From: Chroococcidiopsis sp. CCMEE 29
GTDB taxonomy: Bacteria > Cyanobacteriota > Cyanobacteriia > Cyanobacteriales > Chroococcidiopsidaceae
Assembly: GCF_023558375.1 (NCBI RefSeq)
Contig: NZ_CP083761.1
Span: forward strand, 5,225,001 to 5,289,000
Direction of reading: 5' to 3'
Length of the DNA stretch: 64,000 nt
Numbering within the stretch: position 1 is the stretch's first letter; every line of letters begins with the position of its first letter. The notes beneath the pieces were generated by a model that was given only the letters and a program-made list of their open reading frames with translations, searched no databases and was not told the DNA's origin. Below are positions 47,626 through 56,751 of this stretch, one piece after another. The translations under genes and the position numbers were made by a program.

Positions 47626-47823
47626 CTGGCTCTACCTGGCAGTCATTCCATAAGTTCCCACTCTTTTAAGTGACACAGAGAGAATTTAGCAGATAAAGAT
47701 ATTCCTCTAGTCTACTGAATCCGAAAAGGAAGTAAAAATTTTGCAATTGGAAATTTTAGGCGGAGAATAGATAATTAAGAAAAGACGTAGGAGTGCCTTT
47801 CGCGGGTAAATTGATAATAACTC

Positions 47824-48303
47824 TTGGTCTCCCAACTTGACACAGAGGCTCATAAGCAAGACCCGAAACAACCTGCCATACTCAAGTGTTTTGGGGCAAT
47901 TAATATTCATCAATTCCTGACACCGCCAATTCAAGAAGATTTTGGCTACTACTTCACCACAACAGTTACATCTCACACCATCACCCCCAATTTATGGCTT
48001 TGGGACTTAGCACGCGCTATCAAATCTCAACTGAGGCAAAAGATGTCGCCAGACCAGATTTTTGCCCATCTTCCCGAAGCTCAAGCTTTTATTTCCACAC
48101 TTCCCAGTGCTGGCTTGGTCAAAGACGTGTTGCAAGCAGTCAATGGTTATGACATTCTGGTCAGCAATCTCGGACGGTTAAATATCCCTCAACAGTATGG
48201 AGATCTCCAGCTTGCAGCTATCTATGGTCCATCTGCAACCACCCACATCGAGAGCGATCAATTCGTTAATGCCTCGTATGCTACAGCCTTACTGATGCTC
48301 TGA
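47824..48303 (+). pseudogene. C-terminal fragment of a condensation/acyltransferase-like protein
   Basis: The 159-residue frame contains DILVSNLGRLNIPQQYGDLQ and LAAIYGPSATTHIESDQF. These match the C-terminal half of condensation-domain relatives such as PapA5-type acyltransferases. The HHxxxD half that carries catalysis is missing, and no homologous sequence precedes it. It is therefore a truncated remnant lying beside a tnpB element. Confidence 0.55.
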
Positions 48304-48363
48304 TTCATGTCTTGTTAGGTTGTAAATACAATTATGATTACTTTATCATTCCTTGCGGGAAGA

Positions 48364-48392
48364 CCCCAAGTGTAACGCAGTGGAACTTGGGG
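48364..48392. repeat. Hairpin before tnpB-1 resembling its right-end hairpin
   Basis: CCCCAAGT (48364-48371) pairs with ACTTGGGG (48385-48392) around an internal GTAACGCAGTGGA-like loop. The same layout is found at the 3' end of the following tnpB. Confidence 0.55.
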
Positions 48393-48466
48393 ATGAAAGC
48401 AAGGGCAGGGAATAGAAGCGCTTAACTAATTGACTTGAATTAGATAAGTGTTGTATAGTAAGCAGT

Positions 48467-49641
48467 ATGGGAAACAAGGCTTACAAATTCAGAATCTATC
48501 CAAACACCGAAAAGCAGCATTTTTAGCAAAGTGTTTTGGTTGTTCCAGATTTGTCTACAACCACTTTTTAAGAGTAACTACTGATGTTTACGCAGAGTTT
48601 AAGAAATCTCTGCGTTACAAAGAATGGGCAAAGCTCTTGGTTACCCTAAAATCTGAGTTTGAATGGCTAAGTGAAGTTAATTCCCAGTCATTACAACAAA
48701 CACTAAAAGATTTAGAGTCTGCATTTACAAGATTTTTCAAAAAGTTAGGAGGTTTCCCAAACTTTAAAAAGAAAAGCAATCGGCAATCATTTAGAGTGCC
48801 ACAACATTTTTCAATAGATGAAAATGGGTTTCTAAAACTACCAAAGATGACACCTATTAAGATGGTAATTCATCGAGAAATTTTAGGAACTCCAAAAAAT
48901 GTAACTATATCTAAAACACCATTTGGGAAATATTACGCATCAATAGTTACAGAGCTTGATATTCCTCATGCTCTATTGAACGGAAACAAGATAGGTTTGG
49001 ATCTAGGACTCAAAGAGTTTGTAATTACATCAAAGGGTGAGAAATTTGAGAATCCTAGATATTTTCAAAAGTCCTTACGCCGTTTCAAGATAAGACAGAG
49101 GAGGCTAAGTAGAAAAAAAGGTTCTAACAACCGCAATAAAGCTAGATTGACTGTAGCTAAAATTCACGAAAAAGTGGCTAATCAACGTCTTGATTACCAA
49201 CACAAAATTAGTCTTAAACTGACTTCTGAAAACCAAAGAATATCAGCTGAAAGCCTAAATATCAAAGGGATGGTAAAAAACCGTAAGTTAGCCAAACAAA
49301 TAAGCGATGTAGCGTGGGGAAATTTCCTTACTATGTTGGAATATAAAGGGGATATCTACGGTTGTGAAATTCACTATGTAGATAGATTTTTCCCTAGTTC
49401 AAAGAGGTGTTCCAACTGCGGCTACATTAAGCAAGACTTAAGACTCTCCATTCGCGAATGGGAGTGTCCAGAGTGCAAAAGTTTTTGGGACAGAGATATT
49501 AATGCAGCCCTTAACTTAATGCTATTCTCTGAATCAAAAATACCCCTGGAAGATGGGAAATTTACGCCTGATCAGCTAGTTGAAAGACTAGGAATGAGCC
49601 GCAGTAGTGGTTCAGGACAGGAAGCCCTTAGTGAAGCGTAG
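48467..49641 (+). pseudogene. tnpB: tnpB-1, IS605-type RNA-guided nuclease with one-base frameshift
   Basis: The true start is the ATG at 48467 (MGNKAYKFRIYPNTEKQHF). The frame then stops in a T5 run at 48520-48524. Adding one T restores LAKCFGCSRFVYNHFLRVTT, which continues in the frame open from 48448. The catalytic core is complete: RuvC-I GLDLGLKEFVITSKG (Asp), RuvC-II SAESLNIKGMVKNRKLAK (Glu), zinc finger CSNCGY...CPECKSFW, RuvC-III RDINAALNLM (Asp). The stop codon lies inside the right-end hairpin. It is nonfunctional unless the frameshift is a sequencing error. No tnpA is nearby. Confidence 0.85.
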
Positions 49642-49653
49642 CGGAACTAGGGG
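49625..49653 (+). other. Right-end hairpin of tnpB-1
   Basis: CCCTTAGT pairs with ACTAGGG around GAAGCGTAGCGGA; the tnpB stop TAG is in the loop. In IS605-type elements this region forms the 3' part of the guide (omega) RNA and the transposon right end. Confidence 0.55.
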
Positions 49654-49875
49654 TACTTCACATACTGCACCGTTCCTCTAAGAGCTACCAAGCATTAGCC
49701 CAGCCTGTCTAAAGCTCGAAACCTGGCTTCGCATGGCAATAACTGCCTTAAGCTATGATCGCATCCTCCTCACAGTCATTCCTAAATCATTCGCACCGCT
49801 ATACTCAACCTATTTAAAACCCTCTGCTCTGCTGTGCCAAACTACCAAAACCGTTAAAACGAGAGGAGAAACCTC

Positions 49876-50664
49876 ATGAATGATCTAGATAAGAACTGGA
49901 ACAATTTATTTGGTGAGTATACGACTGATGAGACTGCTTGGCATGGACGCTGGACAGTGTATTCCCCAAACCAAGAAGTGATGAAAAGCCAGCAAGTAGT
50001 CAGAAGCTTTCGCTCAAATTTAGACAACACAGTCATTACTCATATCAATCGCTACATGGATGCGGATGGAAATGTTGTTGATGAAAAAACTTGGCAAATT
50101 GAGCGAGAAACCTGTAATCAGCCTGATGGTGTTGTTCATCCTGCCATGCCCTTTATGAGGGCGTTGTCGTTTGGTGCGGGAGCAACGGCTTGGATTTCAC
50201 AAAGATTCATCCCCGGAAAACCCTTTGGGGTTGAATTCTTTTTCAGAGATGGCAACTGGCGCTCAAGTGCGGCGATCGTGTATGGAGAAAACGGTCAGCT
50301 AAATCGAATCGTACACATTCGAGAGCATCTGGGTCGTTTCTCTGATGAATCACTCAGTTTAGAACCCTCAGAAATTTCGGGGGATTGGGTCGGGGGAAAA
50401 CGCTTCATGACTTCTGATTTAAGCGTTTCACCTGAAGAGGAGACCCAAATATCCTTCGCTCAAATCAGCAATCATCACAAGATAATTTCGCTTCCTGGTG
50501 GCATGATGCTAATGCTTCCTGAGGTCGTAGAGGTTGATCGATCGATTCAGATCGCTGCTCTTCAACGAACAGCAAATCGTCAATTGAAATATCTTACGAC
50601 TCACTATACTGCTGTTGGTGCGTTTACGTTACTAGTCTCTGCAACCTTACGACAGAAGAGCTAA
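49876..50664 (+). CDS. DUF3598 family protein
   Basis: This 262-residue calycin-like protein belongs to DUF3598, known mainly from cyanobacteria and plants. The start MNDLDKNWNNLFGEYTTDET and TAWHGRWTVYSPNQEVM are characteristic. FNIDNTVITHINRYM-like strands and GVEFFFRDGNWRSSAAIVYG follow. A C-terminal half begins near LSLEPSEISGDWVGGKRFM. The fold suggests binding of a small hydrophobic ligand such as a bilin, but this is inference. AGAGGAGAAACC precedes the ATG. It is an intact gene between two tnpB elements. Confidence 0.8.
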   Translation: MNDLDKNWNNLFGEYTTDETAWHGRWTVYSPNQEVMKSQQVVRSFRSNLDNTVITHINRYMDADGNVVDEKTWQIERETCNQPDGVVHPAMPFMRALSFGAGATAWISQRFIPGKPFGVEFFFRDGNWRSSAAIVYGENGQLNRIVHIREHLGRFSDESLSLEPSEISGDWVGGKRFMTSDLSVSPEEETQISFAQISNHHKIISLPGGMMLMLPEVVEVDRSIQIAALQRTANRQLKYLTTHYTAVGAFTLLVSATLRQKS

Positions 50665-50844
50665 ACACGACAGATGTAGTGAACAGCAAGATTAATTGTC
50701 CAAACCTGCAATCAAGATATTTTTCAGTTTTGATTAAAGCCGACAGTTGCGATCCACTGCAAGCGTCCTTAACAATTAGCGATCGCATCAATATCTAAAT
50801 TTTTCTTGACTTGCTTTCGTTATGTAAAACTGCCTTAGTTACAA

Positions 50845-51040
50845 AGAAGTCGCGGGTGTCCCCACCCCGCTTCGCTGAGGGTGGGGAGGGATAGCGCGGC
50901 AATCGTAGCGGAGGCGAAGATTGCCAATAAGACTTTTAGCTTCAACCGCGAGAAGCCGCGCGCCATAACGCAGTTTGGCGACGGGACGCGAGTTGCTACA
51001 ACGGAGGACACCTCCGCAACGCACTCGCTCATGAATCGCG
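50845..51040. other. Run of consecutive hairpins upstream of tnpB-2
   Basis: At least four stem-loops lie in series: CCCACCC/GGGTGGG (about 50860-50886), GGCAATC/GATTGCC (about 50898-50925), GCTTC/GAAGC (about 50939-50957), and CGGAGG-ACA-CCTCCG (about 51001-51017). No coding frame on either strand looks genuine. This is probably the left end of the tnpB-2 element or a structured RNA from another element. Confidence 0.5.
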
Positions 51041-51090
51041 GACAGGATCTTTGACTTATACAGATAGAGGTATTGTGTTACAATAAATAC

Positions 51091-52329
51091 ATGGAAATTG
51101 CCTACCAGTACCGACTCCGCCCCACTAAAAGCCAGGAAACCCAAATGGAGACTTGGCTGAATTTGTTGCGGATGCAGTACAATTACAGATTGGCAGAACG
51201 CTTCAAGTGGTGGGATGAGAATAGATGTCCCATCAATGCCTGTCCGTTGGTTTGCAGTATTGCTCCACCGACTGAGCAACCCGAATACTACGGTCAAAAG
51301 CGAGACTTGGTACAGACAAAAGCCAAGTTTCCGGAATACACCGATATCTACTCTGGGGTACTGCAAGATTGTATCGGACGAGTCGAAAAGACATTTGACC
51401 GATTCCTCAAAGCTGATAGCAGTGGAAGGCGTTCTGGTAGACCTCGGTTCAAGCAACGCAGTCGGTATCGGTCTTTCACTTATCCGCAAATTAAGGCAAG
51501 TTGCGTCAAGGGGAAGCACATCACGTTGCCCAAAATTGGCGATGTCAAAGTAATCCTGCACCGACCAATCCCCGACGGCTTTGTTATCAAGACTTGTACA
51601 GTAGTCCATAAAGCCGACGGTTGGTACGTCACGCTGTCGTTGCACGGCACTTGCTTCAAGTCGGCAGAGCCGCCCAACGCAGTGCCTCAAGATGACACAG
51701 TGCCGACTGTTTCCCCTGATGTCAATCAAGAAAACGCAGTAGGAATTGATGTTGGGTTGAAAGACTTTTTGGTAACGAGTGACAATGAAGTTGTACCAAT
51801 TCCGCAGTTTGCACGTTCAAGCGAGAAACGAAGGAAACTGCTCAACAAGGCATTGAGTCGCAAGCCCAAAAAAGGAACGAAACGTCGTCAAAAAGCGGGC
51901 AAGCGGTTGTCTAAGCACTACCAAAAAGTAGCAAGACAACGCAAAGACTTTCACTACAAGGTTGCTAATTGGTTGGTAAGGAAATATGACATCATTGCTC
52001 ACGAAGACTTGAATATCAAAGGACTTGCCAGAACTAGGTTAAGCAAGTCGATTCTGGATGCTGGTTGGGGTGAATTCCTAACGATAGTTATCCGCAAGGC
52101 TGCAAGTGCTGGCGGAATAACGGTCGCAGTGAATCCCAATGGCACGACTCAGCAGTGTAGTAGTTGTGGTCACAAAGTTCCTAAAGACTTGTCCGTTCGC
52201 TGGCATAGCTGCTTGTGCGGGGTAAGTTTGTCGCGTGACCATAACGCTGCAATCAATGTTTTAAACAGTGCCGAGGGGCATCCGGTACTTAAAGCTCATC
52301 GTCTCCTACGCGTTAGCAGGAATGGATGA
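51091..52329 (+). CDS. tnpB: tnpB-2, IS605-type RNA-guided nuclease
   Basis: This is an intact TnpB of 412 residues starting MEIAYQYRLRPTKSQETQME. The HTH/WED-like N-terminus is followed by RuvC-I GIDVGLKDFLVTSDNE (Asp), RuvC-II AHEDLNIKGLARTRLSKS (Glu), zinc finger CSSCGHK...HSCLCG, and RuvC-III SRDHNAAINVLNS (Asp). All three catalytic acids are present. TnpB cuts DNA matching a guide RNA from the transposon right end and helps the element persist. No tnpA transposase is adjacent, so movement would need one in trans. Its leader TGTGTTACAATAAATACATG also appears in the 14.3-kb relic. Confidence 0.92.
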   Translation: MEIAYQYRLRPTKSQETQMETWLNLLRMQYNYRLAERFKWWDENRCPINACPLVCSIAPPTEQPEYYGQKRDLVQTKAKFPEYTDIYSGVLQDCIGRVEKTFDRFLKADSSGRRSGRPRFKQRSRYRSFTYPQIKASCVKGKHITLPKIGDVKVILHRPIPDGFVIKTCTVVHKADGWYVTLSLHGTCFKSAEPPNAVPQDDTVPTVSPDVNQENAVGIDVGLKDFLVTSDNEVVPIPQFARSSEKRRKLLNKALSRKPKKGTKRRQKAGKRLSKHYQKVARQRKDFHYKVANWLVRKYDIIAHEDLNIKGLARTRLSKSILDAGWGEFLTIVIRKAASAGGITVAVNPNGTTQQCSSCGHKVPKDLSVRWHSCLCGVSLSRDHNAAINVLNSAEGHPVLKAHRLLRVSRNG

Positions 52330-52504
52330 GAAGCCCACACGTACCTGTCTCAGGTCGGTGCTGGGAGTATGTCACGTTAGGCAACCGTTTAATGTAGTCC
52401 ACGATCAATTCGGACACACTAACGTTTCGTTCTTTTGCTATTAGTTCAACCTTCTTTTTAAGTTCCGGTGAGATTCTAATCTGTAGTCTTTGTGTCCTAG
52501 ACAT
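52313..52504 (-). CDS. Ribbon-helix-helix protein with tail from tnpB-2 right end
   Basis: This 63-residue protein has a CopG/Arc-type ribbon-helix-helix: RTQRLQIRISPELKKKVELI followed by NVSVSELIVDYIKRLP. From about residue 42 the sequence (NVTYSQHRPETG...) is encoded by the conserved right end of tnpB-2. The natural C-terminus was therefore probably replaced by the transposon, and the two genes overlap tail to tail by 17 bp. It could be an antitoxin-like regulator, but no toxin is adjacent. The ATG at 52504 is preferred over upstream starts. Confidence 0.65.
   Translation of the reverse strand: MSRTQRLQIRISPELKKKVELIAKERNVSVSELIVDYIKRLPNVTYSQHRPETGTCGLLIHSC
52327..52376 (+). other. tnpB-2 right-end hairpin (omega RNA scaffold region)
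   Basis: CCCACAC...ACCTG-TCT-CAGGT...GTG-C-TGGG forms a two-part hairpin, followed by AGTATGTCACG. The 14.2-kb relic has the same lower stem and the same single-base bulge but a different upper stem, so the structure is conserved by paired changes. The transposon probably ends at about 52376. Confidence 0.65.
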
Positions 52505-52524
52505 GGAGTACATATGGTAGGACA

Positions 52525-53268
52525 CGAATGTCGCCAAATCCAATTGAAATAGCCGATAACGAGCCTTAGAGTTACCTTAGTTTGCTGCCACGCCTTAGCA
52601 AATTTGTTCTGTCGTCGATGCCAGCGCCCAGTTTGCTGACGAAGAGCGCCATTTGTTCGCTCACTTCGTCCTCGTTAAGGCTTTACTAATGTAATGGTCT
52701 GAATCATGCTCACCAAGCACTCGCTCATACCCACCCCAACCCTCAGTGTGCCACTCCTTGCACTCACTCTTGCCTTGGGTACTACTCACTAACTCAATAG
52801 CTATCTCGTCAGTATGCTTACCCACACGACCACAGAGAATTAGTCCACTCAACTGTGCCAAACTCACGGCTATCCAGCAATCTCCAGCTTCTAACTCTAT
52901 GGGTAGGCAGTGTTTTTGTTTTTTTCTACAAATGACCACAACTCATCCGCACTGATAGCATCTGTATCAACAGCTTGGACTTGGGCATTGTGAACTAGTT
53001 GAGCTTTCTGACTCGCCGCTCGAATCAGACTAACTCCCGTGTTGTAGGACAGCCCGCTAACCCGACTAATACCACCATTGCTTGTTCCCTCACAATGTGA
53101 TTGCAATACAATCCGTACTTTCTCCTGGCTCACTTGCCGCCGATAGTAAATTGTGTCAAAGGTATCGGTAAACGTTTGCTTGCACTTTAAGCAACGATAG
53201 CGTTGGCTACCCGAACTTGTCTTACCGTGCATGTAGGTCTTATCGTGACTGCATAGTGGACAGGGCAT
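52525..53268 (-). mobile_element. IS1-family transposase, degraded, with A6C slippery site
   Basis: InsA (53268 down to 52897) has the zinc-finger start PCPLCSHDKTYMHGKTSSGS with a second pair CLKCKQTF. At 52918-52926 the coding strand reads GAAAAAAAC, containing A AAA AAC, the IS1-type slippery heptamer. A -1 shift there gives VEKKQKHCLPIELEAGDCWI, the start of InsB'. The InsB' part continues to HYISKALTRTK-stop (52661). A second, non-programmed shift is needed there to reach ERTNGALRQQTGRWHRRQNK and NWIWRHS. The sequence ends at about 52525, short of the usual C-terminus. It is a dead copy. Confidence 0.75.
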
Positions 53269-53367
53269 GGCTTCTTAGAATAAATTAATTTTCTCTGCAT
53301 GATATCAATTCCACGCTTCCCTGACGCACGACCGTTTTTTGCTCACTATTTACTACATCAGAGGGAG

Positions 53368-54954
53368 TTAGACACGCTGAGCACCTGGTCTGCCATTTTC
53401 TACCACAAACGAGGCTCTAGTAGAAATGGGAGCATCTGGCGTAGTCACAAATGGCACAACTTTGTAATCAGACTGCCAACGTGCTGGTGTCAGTTCGCAA
53501 CGAACATAACCACGCTGACCGTTGAAAAACTTAATGTGTGGGTTTTCTGCCAATATATTTGCAGTATTTGCGTTTGTATCTGTGCCATTACCGCCGGAAC
53601 TGATTGACGTACCGACGAACTCTGTGCCCAGAGTTGCGGAGTTTGGATTACTAAAATCAGCTTTGAGGTCAGCGACCCAGTTGGAGTGGACATCACCGGT
53701 CAGGACGATGGGGTTGGCAGGTTGACGTTTCTGGATAAAGTCGAACAGGCGATCGCGCGAAGCCGCATAACCGTCCCAAGCGTCCATGCTTAAGCGAACT
53801 TCAGCTTCTGGATCAAAGTCTCGTTGAGCCATGAAAACTTGTTGAGCCAGAACATTCCAACGAGCCTGAGAACGATCTAGACCTTCAAATAACCACCGTT
53901 CTTGCTCTGCACCTGTTATAGTCCGTGATGGGTCAAGAGCTTCGGTGCAACCTACATCCTGTCCATCACCACAAGCTTGATCGCTACGATATTGGCGAGT
54001 GTCCAGTACATTAAATTCAACTAAGTTACCAAAAGTCAAACGCCGATAGAGTTGCATATCTGGTCCTTTGGGAATTGAGAACCGACGCAGCGGCAAGTGT
54101 TCGTAGTAAACCTGATAAGCAGCAGCTCGACGGAGCAGGAACTCCTCACGGGATTGTAGCTCCGGATCTTGGGGAATTTCATCGGCATAGTTATTGTCAA
54201 CTTCGTGATCGTCCCAGGTAGTTACCCAAGGAAAGGCAGCGTGAGCAGCTTGCAGGTTCGGATCACTCTTGTACTGAGCGTAGCGGTTGCGATATCCCTC
54301 TAGCGTGACTGGTTCCTCAGTACCTTCATGCGGGCGCACAGCGGTAGGACTCGGCGGTCCCTCATAGATATAGTCACCCAGGTGGACGACCAAGTCGAGC
54401 TCCTCTTGTGCCATGTACTTATAGGCAGTATAGTAACCCTGCTGCCAGTTTTGACAAGAGGCAAAGGCAAAGCGGAACTGATTGATCTGATCGCCTGGAG
54501 TTGGAGCGGTGCGAGTCCGTCCGATCGGGCTAACTTCATTCCCTACCTTGAATTGGTACCAATACCAACGGGCTGGTTGCAGCCCTTGCGCCTCCACATG
54601 GACAGAATGTCCGAATTCTGGAGTTGCCATAGTTGTGCCGCTACTGATGATGCGTCTCATGTTCTCGCCATCGGCAATCTGCCACTGCACGGGTACATTA
54701 ACTGATGGCATTCCACCACCATTGAGTGGGTCGGGGGCTAGTCGCGTCCATAGCACTACACTATTTGGCAGTGGTTCACCGGAAGCTACACCCAGACTAA
54801 ACGGGAATGCAGAAAACTTGGGCTGGGCAACGACTCTTTTAGGTAACTGAGTAGCGATCGCCAAACCAGTTAAAGCACCAGCACCTACTAAAACTTGTCG
54901 CCGTCTGACTCGACTTGATAGCCAGCGCTCCAAATCTAAATCGAAGTAAGTCAT
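53368..54954 (-). CDS. phoD: PhoD-type alkaline phosphatase, copy A
   Basis: This is an exported phosphodiesterase/phosphomonoesterase that frees phosphate from organic esters. The 528-residue protein starts with a Tat signal, SSRVRRRQVLVGAGALTGLA, cleaved near VVAQPKF. PhoD motifs are SLGVASGEPLPNSVVLWTRL, FAFASCQNW (metal-ligand Cys), VHLGDYIYEG, WVTTWDDHEVDNNYADE and LTGDVHSNWVADLKADF. These match Fe/Ca-dependent PhoD. It is the last of three tandem copies, 54 bp after copy B. It ends VVENGRPGAQRV. Confidence 0.92.
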   Translation of the reverse strand: MTYFDLDLERWLSSRVRRRQVLVGAGALTGLAIATQLPKRVVAQPKFSAFPFSLGVASGEPLPNSVVLWTRLAPDPLNGGGMPSVNVPVQWQIADGENMRRIISSGTTMATPEFGHSVHVEAQGLQPARWYWYQFKVGNEVSPIGRTRTAPTPGDQINQFRFAFASCQNWQQGYYTAYKYMAQEELDLVVHLGDYIYEGPPSPTAVRPHEGTEEPVTLEGYRNRYAQYKSDPNLQAAHAAFPWVTTWDDHEVDNNYADEIPQDPELQSREEFLLRRAAAYQVYYEHLPLRRFSIPKGPDMQLYRRLTFGNLVEFNVLDTRQYRSDQACGDGQDVGCTEALDPSRTITGAEQERWLFEGLDRSQARWNVLAQQVFMAQRDFDPEAEVRLSMDAWDGYAASRDRLFDFIQKRQPANPIVLTGDVHSNWVADLKADFSNPNSATLGTEFVGTSISSGGNGTDTNANTANILAENPHIKFFNGQRGYVRCELTPARWQSDYKVVPFVTTPDAPISTRASFVVENGRPGAQRV

Positions 54955-55008
54955 AGATACCTCTCCTATTGCTCAAGAAAAAAGGGAATTCAAGGATTTA
55001 GGCAAAAA

Positions 55009-56598
55009 CTAAACTTGCGTCACAACTCCCTGATGCGGCAACTCAAAGGAAGCCGCCGTACTAATGGGTGCGTTTGGGTCAGACACAGTAGTTCCAGTAG
55101 GCTGAGACTGAGGTAACAGCCGGAAATCAGCACGCCACCGTTTGGGTGTGAGGTCACAACGGACGTAACCGCGTAACCTACCATTGAAGTATTTCACCCA
55201 GGGATTTACCGACAATGCCGCTTCTACGTCGAAAGTCCAGGGACAAGCCGAGCTGATTGAAGTACCAACAAACTCAGTTGCGATTGTTTCTGAATCTGGA
55301 TCGTCGAAGTTTGCCTTCAGATCGTTGACCCAGCTAGAGTGCCAATCACCAGTAATCACTACTGGGTTTGATGGACGACGCTGCTTGATAAAACTGAGAA
55401 TGCGACCCCGAGAAGCAACATAGCCGTCCCATTGGTCAAGGTTAAAGACTCCTTCCGAGCCAGTATCGTAGTCGAACTGAGCCATGATTGTCTGTTGGGC
55501 AAGGACATTCCAACGGGCGCGAGAACGGTCAAGTCCATCAAACAGCCACTGTTCTTGCTCAGAACCTGTCATTGTGGTATTGGGGTCGAGGGCTTCAGCA
55601 CAACGAGACTTGCGTCCATCACCACATGGTTGGTCAGTACGGTACTGACGGGTATCTAAAACATTAAACTCAACTAAGTCACCGAACGTAAACCGCCGAT
55701 AAAGCTGCATATCGATGCCACTGGGTATGGAAGACGCGCGCAGCGGCATATGCTCGTAATAAGCCTGGAAAGCCGCAGCACGACGGGCAAGAAACTCCTC
55801 ACGGGACTGTCGCTCAGGGTCTTGAGGAATCTCATCCGCCCAGTTATTGTCAACTTCGTGGTCATCCCAAGTCACTATCCAGGGAAAGGCAGCATGGGTA
55901 GCTTGCAGATTTGGGTCACTCTTGTACTGAGCGTGACGGTTGCGGTACTCCTCTAGGGTGATTGGCTCACCATCGCCTTCATGGGGTCGAAGAGTATTAG
56001 CACTTGGCGCTCCTTCATAGATGTAGTCACCTACGTGAACAACCAGATCAAGGTCTTCTTCTGCCATGTGTTTGTAGGCAGCGTAGTAGCCACTCTGCCA
56101 GCTTTGACAGGAAGCAAAGGCAAAACGGACGCGGTCTGTGCGATAACCCAACCCTGGTGCAGTGCGAGTTCGCCCGATGGGGCTGACTTCATTTCCAACT
56201 CGGAAGCGATACCAGTACCATGTTGCAGGTCTTAACCCTTGCGCCTCCACATGGACAGAATGACCGAATTCTGGAGTTGCCATCACCGTACCGCTACTGA
56301 TGATGCGTCTCATGTTCTCATCATCGGCAATCTGCCATTGCACAGGTACATTGGCTGACGGCATTCCACCACCATTCAGCGGATCGGGAGCGAGTCGCGT
56401 CCATAGCACTACACTATCTGGTAATGGATCGCCGGAAGCAACACCCAGGCTAAACGGATAAGCCGAGAATCGGGGTTGAGCAATGACTTTGTGCCATTGA
56501 CTTGATACTGCCAAACCAGTTAAAGCACCTGTACCAACTAGAAAGCGTCGCCTTCTAACTTTAGTTAGTAGCAAGCGATCAAAATCGAAGCGAGCCAT
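55009..56598 (-). CDS. phoD: PhoD-type alkaline phosphatase, copy B
   Basis: This is the second tandem copy, of about 529 residues. A frame extends to 56649, but the ATG at 56598 (MARFDFDRLLLTKVRRRRFL) gives the same start as its sisters. Its Tat signal VRRRRFLVGTGALTGLAVSS is followed by the same catalytic set: FASCQSW, VHVGDYIYEG, TWDDHEVDNNWADE and ITGDWHSSWVNDL. It differs from the others at the TGDxHS position (Trp) and in a C-terminal stretch with SISSACPWTF. It is about as close to copy C as to copy A. Confidence 0.92.
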   Translation of the reverse strand: MARFDFDRLLLTKVRRRRFLVGTGALTGLAVSSQWHKVIAQPRFSAYPFSLGVASGDPLPDSVVLWTRLAPDPLNGGGMPSANVPVQWQIADDENMRRIISSGTVMATPEFGHSVHVEAQGLRPATWYWYRFRVGNEVSPIGRTRTAPGLGYRTDRVRFAFASCQSWQSGYYAAYKHMAEEDLDLVVHVGDYIYEGAPSANTLRPHEGDGEPITLEEYRNRHAQYKSDPNLQATHAAFPWIVTWDDHEVDNNWADEIPQDPERQSREEFLARRAAAFQAYYEHMPLRASSIPSGIDMQLYRRFTFGDLVEFNVLDTRQYRTDQPCGDGRKSRCAEALDPNTTMTGSEQEQWLFDGLDRSRARWNVLAQQTIMAQFDYDTGSEGVFNLDQWDGYVASRGRILSFIKQRRPSNPVVITGDWHSSWVNDLKANFDDPDSETIATEFVGTSISSACPWTFDVEAALSVNPWVKYFNGRLRGYVRCDLTPKRWRADFRLLPQSQPTGTTVSDPNAPISTAASFELPHQGVVTQV

Positions 56599-56654
56599 AT
56601 ACGCTACTCCTCTCTTTAAGACGTGCTGCAAGTGAGAAAATTCACTCAATCAAG

Positions 56655-56690
56655 TTAGGCACGTTCAGCACCTGCTTTGCCGTTTTCCAC
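56655..56690 (-). pseudogene. C-terminal vestige of a fourth PhoD copy
   Basis: On the minus strand 11 codons read VENGKAGAERA-stop, matching the end of copy A (VENGRPGAQRV-stop) at both protein and DNA level. It sits between copies C and B, whose own ends differ. A CACCCGTC/GACGGGTG inverted repeat follows at about 56708-56740. Confidence 0.65.
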
Positions 56691-56751
56691 GCTGCATCTG
56701 GATTAATCACCCGTCCAGCCTTACCTAGCTTGACGGGTGGGTAGCAGGTAA

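Noticed and set aside
50839-51729. A 296-codon minus-strand open frame over the first part of tnpB-2
   Set aside because: It runs antisense to clear TnpB coding sequence and through the hairpin region; its composition is not protein-like.
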